Assembly: GCA_022824315.1 (NCBI GenBank)
Contig: JAJEAC010000032.1
Location: 1 to 61,045 of the forward strand
Length of the DNA stretch: 61,045 bases
Direction of reading: 5' to 3'
DNA from: Silicimonas sp.
GTDB taxonomy: Bacteria; Pseudomonadota; Alphaproteobacteria; Rhodobacterales; Rhodobacteraceae
Program-made: the position numbers and the translations under genes
Notes under the pieces: model-generated
The model's input: only the letters and a program-made list of their open reading frames with translations
Databases searched by the model: none
What the model was told of the DNA's origin: nothing
Shown: piece by piece, positions 1 through 11,701 of the stretch
Position numbering within the stretch: the stretch's first letter is position 1
Layout of the letters: every line of letters starts with the position of its first letter

Positions 1-90
1 GGCGGAAAAAGAAAGGCCGGGCGGAATCCCGTCAACGCCGCAAGCCCCCGCATGCCGGGAGCGCCAGACCGACACGGCCAAATCGTCCCT

Positions 91-126
91 CAAAAGCGCG
101 GCTTGCCGCCGAAATCACGCCGTTTT
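91..126 (-). repeat. 36-bp hairpin repeat, copy 1
   Basis: Read on the minus strand, this segment matches 60921-60956 (plus strand) at 31 of 36 positions. Three of the five differences fall together in the loop of a short GC-rich hairpin, so the stem is conserved and the loop is not. It looks like a REP-like dispersed palindrome. Confidence 0.5.
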
Positions 127-447
127 GAATCGCCGCCGACAAGAGTGGTTGACACAAAGCCGCGGCCGCTGCCAACTATCAACTGACAATCGCCAACCGC
201 GCAGCTCCTGCATGGGCCTCGCAGCCTCTTGCATCCCGCAGGCGCTGTCGGAATCCCTTCCGATGAAACTCGTCGTCGGGTGCCCTCCCCATTTGCCGCT
301 TTCCGAAGTGCTGCAGCGCGCCTGCCAGGGTAAGGTGATGGAGATCGATTTGACCAGCCACGCCAGGACAAGCACTGCCAGGACGGTCCCACAGATCAGA
401 TTGACCCACTTGAGATCGGCCTTGAGTTCGGCCAAGTCCGCCTTCAC
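115..447 (-). pseudogene. possible remnant of a small coiled-coil/membrane protein
   Basis: A GTG-started frame opens with a Lys/Glu/Asp/Leu heptad-like stretch (KADLAELKADLKW) followed by one strongly hydrophobic segment of about 20 residues, then loses any protein-like character. The first 25 residues resemble the C-terminal anchor of small coiled-coil membrane proteins of the XhlA/DUF1640 type. The frame is closed upstream by a stop and runs downstream into the hairpin repeat, so it is probably a remnant. The rest of 1-627 holds nothing else I can support. Confidence 0.2.
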
Positions 448-627
448 CTCGTGGATATCGATCTTGGTCGCAGCCTCGCCAGATCACGCCGTCCTCGATT
501 GCAGCGGCGTCGCCGGGGCCTGGTGCCCCTCAATGCCGCACTCCCGGAGGAGCCGCACGGTCGCCATGGCGTCGACGAGGCGTAAGGATCGAAGCAGGGA
601 AGCGCCTGCGGCTACTGAAGGAGCTAG

Positions 628-1392
628 TCAGAAAATGATGTCGCCCGCCGGTATCGCGACATGACCGGTTGAAGTCCGAAGCACAAGCTGGCCAGCCTCG
701 TCTAAGGTCTCGAAATTGCCCGTGATCTCCTCCGTCCCCGTACGCGCGGTCAGGGTCTCTCCAAGTCTTGCCGCCCGCGACAGCCAGGCATCCCGAACAG
801 GCCCGAAGCCGTCCCGCACAAGGAGTGCCTCGCCTTCCGCCATGGCAACTGCAAGGTGCGCCAACAGGTCATCGGCCGCGAAGTCGAATCCGGCATCCTT
901 GAGACAGATTGGCGGCACTTGTGCGTCGTGGAGGCCCTTTGGGGCTTCAACAAGGTTGACCCCGAACCCGACAGCCAGCCAGTCGAGTCGCTCGAGCGCT
1001 CCTGAACTCTCGAGCAGGATGCCAGCCACCTTGCCGCCCGAAAGCAGAACGTCATTTGGCCATTTTAGCGAAAGCTGCGCTTCCGGAACCTTGTCAACCA
1101 ACGCGACGCAAAGCGCGTTCGATGCCGTGAACGTCCGCAACGCCGCCTCCGCCGGGGTGGCGTCAGGCTGCCAGATCAGCGTTGCCGCGAAGTTTCCCGG
1201 CGCACTCTGCCAAGCCCGCCCCCTGCGACCTCGGGCTGCCGTCTGGCGTCGCGCCATGATCCAGGTCGGTCGTTCAAGGTCCCTCGCCCGCCGTACCGCC
1301 TCGGCCATGGTGCTGTCGACTTCGTCCAGGACGATGCGATCGGTTCCTTCGGGCCAGTCCGGGACGGCGGTCGAATTCCGCTCCTCTGTCAC
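628..1392 (-). CDS. birA: biotin--[acetyl-CoA-carboxylase] ligase
   Basis: Cytosolic biotin protein ligase that forms biotinyl-5'-AMP and transfers biotin to the carrier lysine of biotin-dependent carboxylases. The 254-residue protein shows the family signatures in order: DSTMAEA near residue 27, the biotinyl-AMP loop RGRRGRAW (54-61), KWPND (110-114) and KVAGIL (121-126), then a small SH3-like C-terminal domain. It lacks the N-terminal winged helix of the E. coli enzyme, so it should be a ligase without repressor function. It lies 59 nt downstream of nuoN on the same strand, the usual place at the end of nuo operons in Rhodobacterales, and may be co-transcribed. Confidence 0.93.
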   Translation of the reverse strand: MTEERNSTAVPDWPEGTDRIVLDEVDSTMAEAVRRARDLERPTWIMARRQTAARGRRGRAWQSAPGNFAATLIWQPDATPAEAALRTFTASNALCVALVDKVPEAQLSLKWPNDVLLSGGKVAGILLESSGALERLDWLAVGFGVNLVEAPKGLHDAQVPPICLKDAGFDFAADDLLAHLAVAMAEGEALLVRDGFGPVRDAWLSRAARLGETLTARTGTEEITGNFETLDEAGQLVLRTSTGHVAIPAGDIIF

Positions 1393-1451
1393 TGGATGAA
1401 CGCCGCATTCGGTTGGCTTGATCGAATGGCACCCAACGGGACGAGAAGCCT

Positions 1452-2888
1452 CTACCGGACCAGCGTCGACGCAGCCGCCGCTGCCGGCCCCTCGATGCCG
1501 GCGAGGTTCCAGAGACCGAAGAGCATCAGCGCCGCGGAGACGACCAGAAATCCGGTGAGCACAGTCGAACCACCGGCGTCAAGTTCGCTCTCTTCGTCGC
1601 CGAAATACATGATGTACACGATGCGAATGTAGTAGAAGGCACCGATCACGCTGGCGATGACGCCCAGCACGGCCAGCCAGACGAGACCCGCGTCGACTGC
1701 CGCCAGAAGAACGGAGTACTTCGCGAAGAATCCGACCAGCGGCGGAACGCCCGCAAGGCTGAACAGGAGCACGAGCATCGCCAGCGCCCTGGTCGGGCTG
1801 CGCCGCGAATACAGCGACAGTGCCGAGATCTCGACCACCGGTGCGCCGTCCCTTTCCATTGAAAGTATGAAGGCAAACGTTCCGATGTTCATTGTGACAT
1901 AGATCACCAGGTAAATCAGCATCGCCTCGACGCCGGCCACCGTACCGGCCGCCAGCCCCATCAGTGCAAACCCCATGTGCGCGATCGACGAATAGGCCAT
2001 CAGCCGCTTGATGTTGCGCTGCCCGATCGCCGCGACGGCACCGAGAAACATGGACGCAACGGAAAGCGCCGCGAGAATCTGCTGCCAGTCGCCGACAATG
2101 CCGCCGAACGCGCCGTAGACGACCCGCGCAAGCAGCGCCATCGCCGCTATCTTTGGAGCCGTGGCAAAAAACGCGGTGACCGGGGTCGGCGCACCTTCGT
2201 ACACGTCAGGCGTCCACATGTGAAACGGCGCCGCAGAGACCTTGAATGCCAGTCCCGCGATCACAAGCGACAGCCCGATCAGCAGCCCAACGGGCGCCCG
2301 TCCCTGGACCGCCTCGAATATCCCGGCGAACCCCGTGGTGCCGGCGAATCCGTATACCAGCGACGCGCCGAAAAGCAGGAGGCCCGACGACAGCGCCCCG
2401 AGGACGAAATACTTGAGGCCGGCTTCGGTCGACCTGACGCTGTCTCGGCGCAGCGCCGCAATTACGTAGAGCGACAGGGATTGCAGCTCGAGCCCCATGT
2501 AGAGCGCCATCAGGTCGCTCGCCGAAACCATCACCATCATGCCGACCGCAGCCAGCGCGATCAGCAACGGGTACTCGAAGCGGATCAGGTCGCTCCGCAC
2601 CATGTATCCCTCGCCCATCAGAAGAACGGCCGCCGCTGAGAGCAGGATCGTCACCTTCGCGAACCGGGCAAACGCGTCATCCGTGAACATGCCGCCAAAG
2701 GCCGTTGCCGTTCCCGCCCCTTGCAGCCCGATCCATGCCGCAAGCACAGCGAACAGCGCGGACGTCGTCCAGATCATCGCCGGCCCCAGACGGTCACGAC
2801 CGCCATAGGCCCCCGCGAGCAGCCCGGCCATCGCGAAGATCGAAAGCACGATCTCCGGCAAGATGATGGTAAGATCTCCCGTCTGCAT
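1452..2888 (-). CDS. nuoN: NADH-quinone oxidoreductase subunit N
   Basis: Antiporter-like membrane subunit of respiratory complex I, part of the proton-pumping arm in the cytoplasmic membrane. The protein is 478 residues and hydrophobic throughout, with roughly 14 predicted helices and the [12 protein letters not shown] signature of the NuoL/M/N family. The chosen ATG (MQTGDLTI...) overlaps the nuoM stop in a TGATG junction, which implies translational coupling. A longer in-frame extension exists upstream but lies inside nuoM. Length and order (last nuo gene before birA) fit the family. Confidence 0.95.
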   Translation of the reverse strand: MQTGDLTIILPEIVLSIFAMAGLLAGAYGGRDRLGPAMIWTTSALFAVLAAWIGLQGAGTATAFGGMFTDDAFARFAKVTILLSAAAVLLMGEGYMVRSDLIRFEYPLLIALAAVGMMVMVSASDLMALYMGLELQSLSLYVIAALRRDSVRSTEAGLKYFVLGALSSGLLLFGASLVYGFAGTTGFAGIFEAVQGRAPVGLLIGLSLVIAGLAFKVSAAPFHMWTPDVYEGAPTPVTAFFATAPKIAAMALLARVVYGAFGGIVGDWQQILAALSVASMFLGAVAAIGQRNIKRLMAYSSIAHMGFALMGLAAGTVAGVEAMLIYLVIYVTMNIGTFAFILSMERDGAPVVEISALSLYSRRSPTRALAMLVLLFSLAGVPPLVGFFAKYSVLLAAVDAGLVWLAVLGVIASVIGAFYYIRIVYIMYFGDEESELDAGGSTVLTGFLVVSAALMLFGLWNLAGIEGPAAAAASTLVR

Positions 2889-4444
2889 CAGTGGCCTCCG
2901 TGCTGGGCGACCTGGGTCGTTCCGCCGTACTGGGCAACGGCCTCGCCGTAGCCGTCGAGGAGCGCCCCGACCGACGGGCCGACGATGTCCGTCACAAGGC
3001 TTGGATAGACGCCGAGCAGGATCGTCATCACGACCAGCGGCGCAAAGATCGCTTGCTCCCGCCGGTTCATGTCGGTGATCGACCTGAGACTTTCCTTGAC
3101 AAGCTCTCCCATGACCACGCGCCGGTAGAGCCAGAGCGCATAGGCCGCGCTCAGGATCACGCCCGTCGCCGCGACGGCGCAAACCCAAGTGTTTGCCTGG
3201 TACATGCCCACCAGCGTCAGGAATTCACCAACAAATCCGGACGTCCCGGGCAGGCCGACATTGGCCATCGTGAAGAGCATGAAGACGGCTGCGTAGATCG
3301 GCATCCGGTTCACGAGACCGCCATAGGCGTCGATTTCGCGCGTGTGCATCCGGTCATAGACGACGCCCACGCACAGGAAGAGCGCCCCCGAGATGAATCC
3401 GTGGCTCAGCATCTGGAAGATCGCCCCGTCGACGCCTTGCTGGTTCGCGGAGAATATCCCCGCCGTCACGAATCCCATGTGGGCCACGGACGAATACGCG
3501 ATCAGCTTCTTGATGTCTTCCTGCATCAGCGCGACGAGCGAGGTGTAGACGATCGCGATTGCGCTCAGCCACAGCACGAAATCCGCCAACAGGCTGGAAG
3601 CGACCGGGAACATCGGAATGCTGAACCGCAGGAATCCGTAGCCGCCCATCTTCAGAAGAACCGCGGCCAGGATGACCGAGCCCGCCGTCGGGGCCTGCAC
3701 ATGCGCATCCGGCAACCAAGTGTGCACGGGCCACATCGGCATCTTCACGGCAAAGGACGCGAAGAAGGCAAGCCAAAGCAATGTCTGGAAGCCGCCAAGG
3801 ACGTGGAATCCCATGATCTCCATGGTCTCGGACCCGAAATTGTGGCCCAGCAGCGCCACGATGTCGGTCGTTCCCGCATCGACATACATCGCGATCATCG
3901 CGACCAGCATCAGAACCGAGCCAAGGAACGTGTACAGGAAGAACTTGAACGCCGCATAGATGCGATCCTTGCCGCCCCAGATGCCGATGATGAGGAACAT
4001 CGGGATCAAGCCGCCCTCGAAGAACAGGTAGAAGAGCACGAGATCCAGAGCGCAGAAAACCCCCAGCATGAGCGTTTCAAGCACGAGGAAACTTATCATG
4101 TATTCCTTGACCCGATGCGTCACGTCCCAGCACGCGAGGATGGTGATCGGCATCAGGAACGTCGTCAGCATGACGAACAGCACCGACAGGCCGTCGACCC
4201 CCATCTTGTAGGTCAGGCCCAGGATCCACTCGCCCTCCTCCACGAACTGGAATCCGGTCTCTTCGGGATCGAACGCGGCAAGAAGAATCAGCGATGCAAG
4301 AAGCGATGTGCATGTCGCCGCCAGCGCGACGTACTTGGCGTTCCGTCTCGCGGGCGCGTCGTCGCCGCGCAGGAACAACGCCAGTATCGCCGCGCCAATG
4401 AGCGGGACGAACGTGATGATCGAAAGCAGGCTGTCGAGGAGCAT
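2888..4444 (-). CDS. nuoM: NADH-quinone oxidoreductase subunit M
   Basis: Antiporter-like proton-pumping subunit of complex I in the cytoplasmic membrane. The 518 residues are almost entirely membrane helices. They contain the [11 protein letters not shown] segment with the conserved buried glutamate of NuoM, and the SSVAHMGFV signature. It starts 3 nt after the nuoL stop and its own stop overlaps the nuoN start (TGATG). A long arginine/histidine-rich frame on the opposite strand is only the antisense shadow of this gene and nuoL. Confidence 0.96.
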   Translation of the reverse strand: MLLDSLLSIITFVPLIGAAILALFLRGDDAPARRNAKYVALAATCTSLLASLILLAAFDPEETGFQFVEEGEWILGLTYKMGVDGLSVLFVMLTTFLMPITILACWDVTHRVKEYMISFLVLETLMLGVFCALDLVLFYLFFEGGLIPMFLIIGIWGGKDRIYAAFKFFLYTFLGSVLMLVAMIAMYVDAGTTDIVALLGHNFGSETMEIMGFHVLGGFQTLLWLAFFASFAVKMPMWPVHTWLPDAHVQAPTAGSVILAAVLLKMGGYGFLRFSIPMFPVASSLLADFVLWLSAIAIVYTSLVALMQEDIKKLIAYSSVAHMGFVTAGIFSANQQGVDGAIFQMLSHGFISGALFLCVGVVYDRMHTREIDAYGGLVNRMPIYAAVFMLFTMANVGLPGTSGFVGEFLTLVGMYQANTWVCAVAATGVILSAAYALWLYRRVVMGELVKESLRSITDMNRREQAIFAPLVVMTILLGVYPSLVTDIVGPSVGALLDGYGEAVAQYGGTTQVAQHGGH

Positions 4445-4447
4445 CGT

Positions 4448-6544
4448 CTAGCGCCCCCCTGCAATGGTCATCCAGGTGATGAACACGAGGATGCCAAGCA
4501 CCATCCAGAAAGCGTAGGTGAAGATGTATCCCGACTGCGCCCGGCCCGCGAGCCGCGTGAAGAAGGGCACGACACCCATCGCAACACCGTTCAGGATGCC
4601 GTCGATCGCGCCAAGGTCCCCACGCCGCCAAAGAAAGCGGCCGACGGCCTTGGCAGGCCGGACAAGGGCGTGCTCGTACAACTCGTCGAAATACCACTTG
4701 TTCAGGAGGAACTGGTAGAGCGGGGCCTGGCTCGCGGCGAGTTTCGCGGGCAGGTCGGTCCTCCGGACATAGAACAGGAATGCCAAGGCGAAGCCGATCA
4801 ACATCGCGAAGAAGGGCGACAGTTTCACCCAGACCGGAACATAGTGCGCGTCGTGAAGCACGTGGTTGTCCGGCGCCATGTAGATCGCGCCCTGCCCGGG
4901 CAATGCGGCCTCGCCGGCATCGTGATCTTCTCCGCTGGAATCATCCTGCTCATCGGCCGCATGAGCCGCGCCCATCATGAGAACCTGGGCATGATCCTCG
5001 CCCTTGGCGATTCCAAACCATTCCTCGACCCTTTGCTCGCTGCCGAAAAACGGCTTGTACCAGACCATTCCGGCAAAGACCGCCCCCAGCGCTAGGGCCC
5101 CCAGTGGCGCAACCATGCTGGCAGGGCTCTCATGCACATGCGCATGTGCATGCATGTCGCCCCGCGGTTCGCCGTAGAACGTCATGAAGAGGAGCCGCCA
5201 ACTGTAGAAACTGGTGAACGCAGCGGCAACCACCAGTGCCACGAAGGCAAACGAGGCGGCGTCCGTCCCGCCCGCGAAGGTGCTTTCGATCACCGCGTCC
5301 TTGGACAGGAAACCCGCGAACCCGATCCCCGTCAGCGGGATGCCGACCCCAGTTATCGCCAGCGTCCCGATCATCATGGCCCAGAACGTGTAGGGCATCT
5401 TGGTCCTGAGACCGCCGTAGTTCCGCATGTCCTGCTCGTGATGCATCCTGGTAATGACGGAGCCTGCCCCGAGAAAGAGCATCCCCTTGAAGAAGGCGTG
5501 CGTGAACAGATGGAACATCGCGACGCTGTAGACGCCGACGCCGGCCGCGACGAACATGTAACCGAGCTGCGAGCAGGTCGAGTAGGCGATCACGCGCTTT
5601 ATGTCGTTTTGCACGAGGCCCACGGTCGCCGCGAAGAACGCCGTGATCGCGCCGATATAGACGATGAAGCTCTGCGTCCAGTCGGCAAACTCCATCAGCG
5701 GAGACATGCGGCACACCAGGAAGACGCCCGCCGTCACCATCGTCGCGGCGTGGATCAACGCCGAGACCGGTGTTGGACCCTCCATGGCGTCGGGCAGCCA
5801 CGTGTGGAGGATGAACTGCGCCGACTTGCCCATCGCCCCCACGAACAGAAGGAAGCAGACAAGCTCGATCGCGGGCCAGGTCGTCCAAAGGAATGTCACC
5901 TCCCTTTCCGCGAGTTCCGGGGCGGCCGCGAACACGTCGGTGAAGCTGATCGAGTCGACCATGAAGAAAAGCGCGAAGATGCCCAGCGCAAATCCGAAGT
6001 CCCCGACACGATTGACGATGAACGCCTTGATCGCGGCCGCATTGGCGCTTGGTTTCCGGAAGTAGAACCCGATCAGCAAGTAGGAGGCGAGGCCCACGCC
6101 TTCCCAGCCAAAGAACATCTGGGCGAGGTTGTCGGCCGTCACCAGCATCAGCATCGCAAAGGTGAAAAACGAGAGATAGGCGAAGAAGCGCGGCCGATAC
6201 GATTCCTTCTCTTCATCGAAATTCTCGTCATGCGCCATGTAGCCGAAGCTGTAGAGGTGCACCAAGGCGGAGACCGTCGTGATCACCACCAGCATGATCG
6301 CGGTCAGCCGATCAAGCCTGATCGCCCAGTCCGTCGCAAGGGAGCCGCTTTCGATCCACGGCAGGACGTGCGTGAAACGGGGCTCGCCGTCAAACCCGAG
6401 AAACACGATCCAACTCAGCGCGCAGGCGATGAAGAGGAGCGCCGTCGACACCGATTGCGCGGCAGTCTCCCCCATGATGCGCCAGCCAAAGCCGCAGAGG
6501 AGCGCGCCAAGCAAAGGGGCAAAGAGGATGATCGATTCCATCAC
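4448..6544 (-). CDS. nuoL: NADH-quinone oxidoreductase subunit L
   Basis: Largest antiporter-like subunit of complex I (698 residues). It forms the distal proton channel and carries the long lateral helix at its C-terminus. The sequence has [16 protein letters not shown] with the conserved glutamate and the following [14 protein letters not shown] stretch. Towards the C-terminus it has a histidine-rich loop (HAHAHVHE) and an acidic loop ([15 protein letters not shown]) before the final helices; such charged insertions vary between species. It is spaced 4 nt from nuoK and 3 nt from nuoM. Confidence 0.96.
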   Translation of the reverse strand: MMESIILFAPLLGALLCGFGWRIMGETAAQSVSTALLFIACALSWIVFLGFDGEPRFTHVLPWIESGSLATDWAIRLDRLTAIMLVVITTVSALVHLYSFGYMAHDENFDEEKESYRPRFFAYLSFFTFAMLMLVTADNLAQMFFGWEGVGLASYLLIGFYFRKPSANAAAIKAFIVNRVGDFGFALGIFALFFMVDSISFTDVFAAAPELAEREVTFLWTTWPAIELVCFLLFVGAMGKSAQFILHTWLPDAMEGPTPVSALIHAATMVTAGVFLVCRMSPLMEFADWTQSFIVYIGAITAFFAATVGLVQNDIKRVIAYSTCSQLGYMFVAAGVGVYSVAMFHLFTHAFFKGMLFLGAGSVITRMHHEQDMRNYGGLRTKMPYTFWAMMIGTLAITGVGIPLTGIGFAGFLSKDAVIESTFAGGTDAASFAFVALVVAAAFTSFYSWRLLFMTFYGEPRGDMHAHAHVHESPASMVAPLGALALGAVFAGMVWYKPFFGSEQRVEEWFGIAKGEDHAQVLMMGAAHAADEQDDSSGEDHDAGEAALPGQGAIYMAPDNHVLHDAHYVPVWVKLSPFFAMLIGFALAFLFYVRRTDLPAKLAASQAPLYQFLLNKWYFDELYEHALVRPAKAVGRFLWRRGDLGAIDGILNGVAMGVVPFFTRLAGRAQSGYIFTYAFWMVLGILVFITWMTIAGGR

Positions 6545-6548
6545 GCGT

Positions 6549-6854
6549 TCACCCCTTCATCACGTTGACGTCTTCGACATCGATGGTGCCGCGGTTCCTG
6601 AAGAAGCACACGAGGATCGCGAGGCCGATGGCCGCCTCGGCTGCGGCGACGGTGAGGACGAAGAGCGTGAAGACCTGCCCCGTGAGATTGCCCTGATAGG
6701 CCGAAAACGCGACCAGGTTGATGTTGACCGAAAGCAGCATGAGCTCGATGGACATCAGGAGGATGATCACGTTCTTCCGGTTCAGGAAAATGCCGAAGAT
6801 CCCGGTGACGAACAACGCTGCCGCGACGATGAGGTAGTGTTCCAGTCCGATCAT
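6549..6854 (-). CDS. nuoK: NADH-quinone oxidoreductase subunit K
   Basis: Small membrane subunit of complex I (101 residues, three helices). The [17 protein letters not shown] segment carries the membrane glutamate conserved in NuoK/ND4L. The length is exactly typical. It lies 58 nt after nuoJ, with no separate gene visible in that gap, and 4 nt before nuoL. Confidence 0.96.
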   Translation of the reverse strand: MIGLEHYLIVAAALFVTGIFGIFLNRKNVIILLMSIELMLLSVNINLVAFSAYQGNLTGQVFTLFVLTVAAAEAAIGLAILVCFFRNRGTIDVEDVNVMKG

Positions 6855-6912
6855 TCGTCCCTCTCGAGATGCAGTGCGGCCCGGACGGTGCCGGTGTAGG
6901 CCAGAGCGTGCG

Positions 6913-7527
6913 TCACAGTCCCTGCCCCGGCTCTACGTCCTTCAATTCGATCGTCGCCGAGGGATCCCGGTGCATCTGTTGCACCACGTCCTGCCGCTTG
7001 ACGTATTCGCGATGGCGCAGCGTCAGCACGATCGCGCCCACCATCGCCACCAACAGGATCAGGCCTGCAAGCTGGAAGAGCAGGAAATACTTGTCATAGA
7101 GAATGCGCCCGAGCGCATCCGTGTTGTGGTCGCCCCCGCCCGCAACGGAATCCGGACGCTCCGCAAGAGCCACGCCCTCGGCGGTGGTCCAGACCCCCAG
7201 GGCCATGCCAAGCTGCATCAGGATCACGACACCGATCAGGAGCGCCAGCGGCATGTACCGCGCCAGCTCCGCCTTCAATTCGGCAAAGTCCACGTCCAGC
7301 ATCATGACCACGAAGAGGAACAGTACCGCCACGGCGCCAACATAGACGATGACCAGCAGCATCGCGACGAATTCGGCGCCCAGAAGCACGAACAGGCCAG
7401 CCGCCGAGAGGAAGGACAGGATCAGCCAGAGCACCGAATGGACCGGGTTCCGGGCAACGACCGTGAAGACCCCGCCGGCAATGCAGGCGACGGCAAATAG
7501 GTAGAAGGCGAGGACCTGGGCCGTCAT
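6913..7527 (-). CDS. nuoJ: NADH-quinone oxidoreductase subunit J
   Basis: Membrane subunit of complex I (204 residues, five helices) with the family segment [16 protein letters not shown]. The start is set at the ATG whose first bases overlap the stop of the upstream CMD-family gene (ATGA). A longer in-frame extension lies inside that gene and is rejected. The C-terminal cytosolic tail (about 40 residues, [11 protein letters not shown]...) is longer than in E. coli, as is common in alphaproteobacteria. Confidence 0.95.
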   Translation of the reverse strand: MTAQVLAFYLFAVACIAGGVFTVVARNPVHSVLWLILSFLSAAGLFVLLGAEFVAMLLVIVYVGAVAVLFLFVVMMLDVDFAELKAELARYMPLALLIGVVILMQLGMALGVWTTAEGVALAERPDSVAGGGDHNTDALGRILYDKYFLLFQLAGLILLVAMVGAIVLTLRHREYVKRQDVVQQMHRDPSATIELKDVEPGQGL

Positions 7528-7931
7528 TCGTTCCCCTCCCTTTCGGGCTTCATGGCCGAATTCGCCAGTTCCATTGCCCTCGACATGGCAGGAACGCCGC
7601 AAAAGACGCCCATCACGGCGATCGTCTCCGCGATTTCCTGTTTCGTGGCCCCCGCCTCGACGGCGTGGCGCACGGTCAGCCGGATCTGGGGTTCCGCCTG
7701 GGCGCCGAGCATCGTCAGCGCGCCAAGGGTCAGGAGAAGCCTGGTCTTCGCATCCAGCCCGTCGGGGTTGAAGGTCTTTCCCATCACGGCTTCCATCACG
7801 TCCCTGGGCATCGTCTGCCATAACGATTCAAAGGCCGTTGGAGAGAAGGACTCGAGCGCGGGATTGATCGACTTCGCCCAGTCCCGGCTCATCGAGAGCA
7901 TTGCCTCGAAGGGATTGTGCTGATCGCTCAT
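7524..7931 (-). CDS. carboxymuconolactone-decarboxylase-family protein within the nuo operon
   Basis: A 135-residue helical protein with the CMD/AhpD-like pattern: a histidine in [18 protein letters not shown], then a short helix [15 protein letters not shown]. Only one cysteine is present in that region, so the CxxC redox motif of AhpD is missing and peroxidase activity is not expected. Both ends overlap neighbours by 4 nt (ATGA with nuoI upstream and nuoJ downstream), so it is translationally locked into the complex I operon. Its role is unknown; a link to assembly or quinone chemistry would be inference. The position is conserved in related bacteria as far as I recall. Confidence 0.85.
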   Translation of the reverse strand: MSDQHNPFEAMLSMSRDWAKSINPALESFSPTAFESLWQTMPRDVMEAVMGKTFNPDGLDAKTRLLLTLGALTMLGAQAEPQIRLTVRHAVEAGATKQEIAETIAVMGVFCGVPAMSRAMELANSAMKPEREGNE

Positions 7932-8422
7932 CGGTAGGGCGCATCCATTTCCAGGTTGCGGGCAATCTCCGCCTCCCACCGTTCGCCGTTTTCCAGGAGC
8001 TTCTCCTTGGTATAGAAGAGCTCTTCGCGGGTCTCGGCGGCGAACTCGAAATTCGGGCCTTCGACGATGGCATCCACGGGACAGGCCTCCTGGCAGAAGC
8101 CGCAATAGATGCATTTCGTCATGTCAATGTCATAGCGCGTGGTGCGACGGCTGCCGTCTTCCCGGGGCTCGGCGTCAATGGTGATCGCCTGCGCCGGACA
8201 GATGGCTTCGCAAAGCTTGCAGGCGATGCATCGCTCTTCCCCGTTCGGATAGCGCCGCAATGCGTGCTCGCCACGAAATCTCGGGGAAAGCGGGCCCTTC
8301 TCGTGGGGATAATTTACCGTGGCCTTGCCCGAGACGAAGTACTTCATGCCCAGGCCGAACCCCTTGATGAAGTCCCAAAGCAGGATGTACTTGCCTGCAC
8401 GTTTCCAGTCGATCTGCGCCAT
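7928..8422 (-). CDS. nuoI: NADH-quinone oxidoreductase subunit I
   Basis: Peripheral-arm subunit carrying two [4Fe-4S] clusters (N6a and N6b) on the way to quinone. The 164-residue protein has the two classic motifs [12 protein letters not shown] and [12 protein letters not shown], plus an N-terminal amphipathic helix. Its ATG overlaps the stop of a 19-codon mini-ORF (TGATG) and its own stop overlaps the CMD-family start (ATGA). Confidence 0.97.
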   Translation of the reverse strand: MAQIDWKRAGKYILLWDFIKGFGLGMKYFVSGKATVNYPHEKGPLSPRFRGEHALRRYPNGEERCIACKLCEAICPAQAITIDAEPREDGSRRTTRYDIDMTKCIYCGFCQEACPVDAIVEGPNFEFAAETREELFYTKEKLLENGERWEAEIARNLEMDAPYR

Positions 8423-8481
8423 CAGGACACCCCCGATCTGACCACGTCCTGTTCGGACATGATGTTCCGGATCTTTTCCAT
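8422..8481 (-). CDS. 19-residue mini-ORF coupled between nuoH and nuoI
   Basis: The ATG shares its A with the nuoH stop codon (TGATG) and the TGA overlaps the nuoI start in the same way. The product would be [19 protein letters not shown]. Both junctions are perfect coupling sites, so a ribosome leaving nuoH could translate this and re-initiate at nuoI. It may be no more than a translational bridge; no family is recognised. Confidence 0.4.
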   Translation of the reverse strand: MEKIRNIMSEQDVVRSGVS

Positions 8482-9518
8482 CAGCCCCCCATCACCCATC
8501 GGGCATATGCGCCATCGAGAAGTTCGAACTTGGCCAGGAAGGCGACAATCACCACCCACGCCAGCGACAGGGGCAGGAAGACCTTCCATCCAAGCCGCAT
8601 CAACTGGTCGTAGCGGTAGCGTGGAACGATGGCCTTCACCATCGCGAACATGAAAAAGAACACCGCCATCTTGGCGACCATCCACGGCGGCCCGTCAGGC
8701 AGAAACGGCACCGGGCTCAGCCAGCCGCCGAAAAAGAGCAGTGACGTCAAGGCGCACATCAGGAAAATCGTGATGTACTCGCCGGCCATGAACAGGAGAA
8801 ACGGCGTTGACGAGTACTCGACCTGGTAGCCCGCAACGAGTTCGGACTCCGCCTCGGGCAGATCGAAGGGCGGGCGATTGGTCTCCGCGAGAGCACTGAC
8901 GAAGAACAGGACCAGCATCGGGAAGTGCGCCAGCCAGTACCAGCTGAAAAGGCCGTAGCTTCCGTCCTGGGCGCGGACGATGTCGCCCAGGTTCATGGAC
9001 CCGGTGGTGAGGATCACTCCGATGATGATCAGGCCAATCGAAACCTCGTAGGAGATCATCTGTGCCGCCGAGCGCAGGGAACCGAGGAACGGATACTTCG
9101 AGTTCGACGCCCATCCGCCCATGATCACGCCGTACACTTCCAGCGATGACACCGCGAAGATGTACAGAACCGCGATGTTCAGGTCCGCGACAACCCACGT
9201 GTCGTCGAACGGGATCACCGCCCAAGCCATGATGGCCAGGACAAACGAGACCAACGGCGCAAGCATGAAGACGGTCCGGTCCGCACCGGCCGGGATCACG
9301 ACCTCCTTGACAACATACTTGAACGCGTCCGCAACCGACTGAAGAATGCCCCATGGTCCGACCACGTTGGGACCGCGCCGCATCTGGACGGCGGCCCAGA
9401 TCTTCCTGTCTCCGTAGACCAGGAATAGAAGGCTGATCATCACGAAGGCCACGATCAGCAGCACCTGCACGATCACTATGACAAGCGTGCCCAGCGGTGT
9501 AGTCAGGAACTCAGCCAT
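8481..9518 (-). CDS. nuoH: NADH-quinone oxidoreductase subunit H
   Basis: Membrane subunit of complex I (345 residues, eight or more helices) that forms much of the quinone chamber with NuoB, D and I. It contains the family segments [18 protein letters not shown] and [19 protein letters not shown]. The start ATG lies 108 nt after the nuoG stop; that gap holds no clear gene. The stop overlaps the downstream mini-ORF. Confidence 0.96.
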   Translation of the reverse strand: MAEFLTTPLGTLVIVIVQVLLIVAFVMISLLFLVYGDRKIWAAVQMRRGPNVVGPWGILQSVADAFKYVVKEVVIPAGADRTVFMLAPLVSFVLAIMAWAVIPFDDTWVVADLNIAVLYIFAVSSLEVYGVIMGGWASNSKYPFLGSLRSAAQMISYEVSIGLIIIGVILTTGSMNLGDIVRAQDGSYGLFSWYWLAHFPMLVLFFVSALAETNRPPFDLPEAESELVAGYQVEYSSTPFLLFMAGEYITIFLMCALTSLLFFGGWLSPVPFLPDGPPWMVAKMAVFFFMFAMVKAIVPRYRYDQLMRLGWKVFLPLSLAWVVIVAFLAKFELLDGAYARWVMGG

Positions 9519-9626
9519 TTGCCTTCTTGTCTCTCAGTCTCGAGCCCTTGCTCCGGGGCCGTTCTAATCCCTGTTCGGCAGCAAGCGCCAGCCCCAGACG
9601 GCTTCTGCCGGTCACGTCCGGCCACC

Positions 9627-11657
9627 CTATTCGGCCGCCAGCCGCCCTGTCGTCCTTGCACGTGCGCGCGCCTGCAGATCACCCATCAGTGGCGAGGCGC
9701 GCAATACCGGGTTGACCAGGTAGTGATCGACAACCGCCGACCCGAATTCCTTCTGCGTTTCGCCCTCATTGCCTTTCGCACTGGCGACCTGCCACGCGTT
9801 CTTCGGCACCTGGTCGATTCCTTCCAGGTGCGGCACGTCCTTGATCAGCCGCAGCCGCAGTCCAGCAAGGGTGTCATAAGGCAGAGGTGCGCCGAGTTCC
9901 GCCGACAACGCGCGCAGGATCGCCCAGCTTTCCTTCGCCTCTCCCGGCGGAAAACCGGCCTTCATGGCAAGTTGCGGACGGCCCTCGGTATTGACAAAAA
10001 GCCCGTTCTCCTCCGTCCATGCTGCCGCCGGCAGAATGATGTCAGCCCTGTGCGCGCCCCGGTCCCCGTGACTGCCCTGATAGATGACGGTCGGCCCTTC
10101 CGGAATGTCGACCTCGTCGGCTCCCAAGCTGAAGACAACCGACGCGCCTTCGAGAGCGGCGCTCACCCCGCCATCGACGACGGCTCCGACATCCAGAGCA
10201 CCGACGCGGGACGCTGCCGTATGCAGCACAAGGAATTTTGACTCGGTAGCTTCGGCATATCGCATTGCGTCATGAAGCGCGGTTGCGCCGCCCGAGCCGG
10301 CCAACGCACCCATGCCGAAGATGACAACCGTGTCCTTTCCGTGCGCGTGATCGGGATTCATGTCAAAGAGCTTGCAAAGCGCGTCGTGGCCGGAGCCAAG
10401 ATGGGCGTACTCGTAGGTCAGGTCCACAGCCTCTCCCACGAGGCCGATCCGCGCCCCGCGCATCCACGCCTTGCGAATTCGCGCGTTCAGCACCGGTGCC
10501 TCGGCGCGCGGATTGGTGCCGATCAGCATGACGGCTTCAGCACTCTCGATATCCTCAATCCGCGCCGTGCCCACATAGGCCGAACGATTGTCCGCAGGCA
10601 AATCCGCGCCGTCGGTCCGGCACTCGACGGCTCCGCCCTGCCCTTCGAGCAGTTCCTTCAGCGCGAAAACGGCCTCGACGGAGGCCAGGTCGCCCACGAG
10701 ACCGGCCACCTTGCCCGCCTCCAAGATGGACTTGGCGGTGGCGGCCAACGCATCATCCCATCCTGCCGGCACAAGCTTGCCGTTGCGACGCAGATACGGC
10801 TTGTCGAGGCGTTGCCGCCGCAGGCCGTCCCAGGCATACCGTGACCTATCGGACAGCCATTCCTCGTTCACGCCGTCATGGTTGCGGGGCAGGATCCGCA
10901 TGACCTCGCGTCCCTTGGCATCGACGCGAATGTTCGAGCCAAGGGCATCCATGACGTCCACGGATTCCGTCCGGGTCAGTTCCCAAGGCCGTGCGGTGAA
11001 GGCATAGGGCTTGCTGGTCAGCGCACCCACGGGGCAAAGGTCAACGATGTTTCCCTGCAGTTCGCTGTCGAGCGTCCGGCCAAGGTAGCTCGTGATCTCC
11101 GCGTCTTCGCCGCGCCCGGTCTGCCCGAGTTCGGGAACGCCCGCCACTTCCGTTATGAACCGGACGCAGCGCGTACAGGAAATGCAGCGGGTCATGGCCG
11201 TGCCGACCAGAGGCCCCAGGTCCAGGCCCTGGACAGCTCGCTTCGGTTCGCGGAAACGCGAAAAATCGACCCCGTAGGCCATCGCCTGATCCTGCAGGTC
11301 GCACTCGCCGCCCTGGTCACAGATCGGGCAGTCAAGCGGATGGTTGATCAGCAGGAACTCCATGACGCCCTCGCGGGCCTCCTTGACCATCGGACTGTTC
11401 GTCCGCACGATCGGTGGCTGCCCTTCCGGCCCCGGACGCAGGTCACGAACCTGCATCGCGCAAGATGCCGCCGGCTTTGGCGGTCCGCCCAGGACCTCGA
11501 CGAGGCACATCCGGCAATTTCCGGCGATCGAAAGCCGCTCGTGATAGCAGAAGCGCGGAATCTCGATCCCCGCCTGTTCGCATGCCTGGATGATCGTCAG
11601 GTCCGAATCGACCTCGATTTCCGTGTCGTCGATGATGAGCTTTCTGGGTTCGGACAT
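9627..11657 (-). CDS. nuoG: NADH-quinone oxidoreductase subunit G
   Basis: The 676-residue peripheral subunit of complex I. It has an N-terminal [2Fe-2S] domain ([20 protein letters not shown]), the His/Cys-ligated cluster ([20 protein letters not shown]), a [4Fe-4S] motif ([10 protein letters not shown]), and then a long degenerate molybdopterin-oxidoreductase domain without cofactor function in this family. The start at MSEPRKL was chosen over an upstream in-frame codon because it directly precedes the ferredoxin fold. It follows the DUF5333 gene, but nuoF is about 23 kb away instead of adjacent. Confidence 0.95.
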   Translation of the reverse strand: MSEPRKLIIDDTEIEVDSDLTIIQACEQAGIEIPRFCYHERLSIAGNCRMCLVEVLGGPPKPAASCAMQVRDLRPGPEGQPPIVRTNSPMVKEAREGVMEFLLINHPLDCPICDQGGECDLQDQAMAYGVDFSRFREPKRAVQGLDLGPLVGTAMTRCISCTRCVRFITEVAGVPELGQTGRGEDAEITSYLGRTLDSELQGNIVDLCPVGALTSKPYAFTARPWELTRTESVDVMDALGSNIRVDAKGREVMRILPRNHDGVNEEWLSDRSRYAWDGLRRQRLDKPYLRRNGKLVPAGWDDALAATAKSILEAGKVAGLVGDLASVEAVFALKELLEGQGGAVECRTDGADLPADNRSAYVGTARIEDIESAEAVMLIGTNPRAEAPVLNARIRKAWMRGARIGLVGEAVDLTYEYAHLGSGHDALCKLFDMNPDHAHGKDTVVIFGMGALAGSGGATALHDAMRYAEATESKFLVLHTAASRVGALDVGAVVDGGVSAALEGASVVFSLGADEVDIPEGPTVIYQGSHGDRGAHRADIILPAAAWTEENGLFVNTEGRPQLAMKAGFPPGEAKESWAILRALSAELGAPLPYDTLAGLRLRLIKDVPHLEGIDQVPKNAWQVASAKGNEGETQKEFGSAVVDHYLVNPVLRASPLMGDLQARARARTTGRLAAE

Positions 11658-11701
11658 GAGCTCCGGTTCCTCAGGGTTCCGCCGCACATGACTGGCAGAC
11701 G

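Noticed and set aside
2891..5095. Long plus-strand frame rich in Arg, His, Asp and Glu
   Set aside because: It is antisense to nuoM/nuoL; the composition is what hydrophobic GC-rich coding gives on the opposite strand.
5132..6568. 478-codon plus-strand frame
   Set aside because: Antisense shadow of nuoL with no family resemblance.
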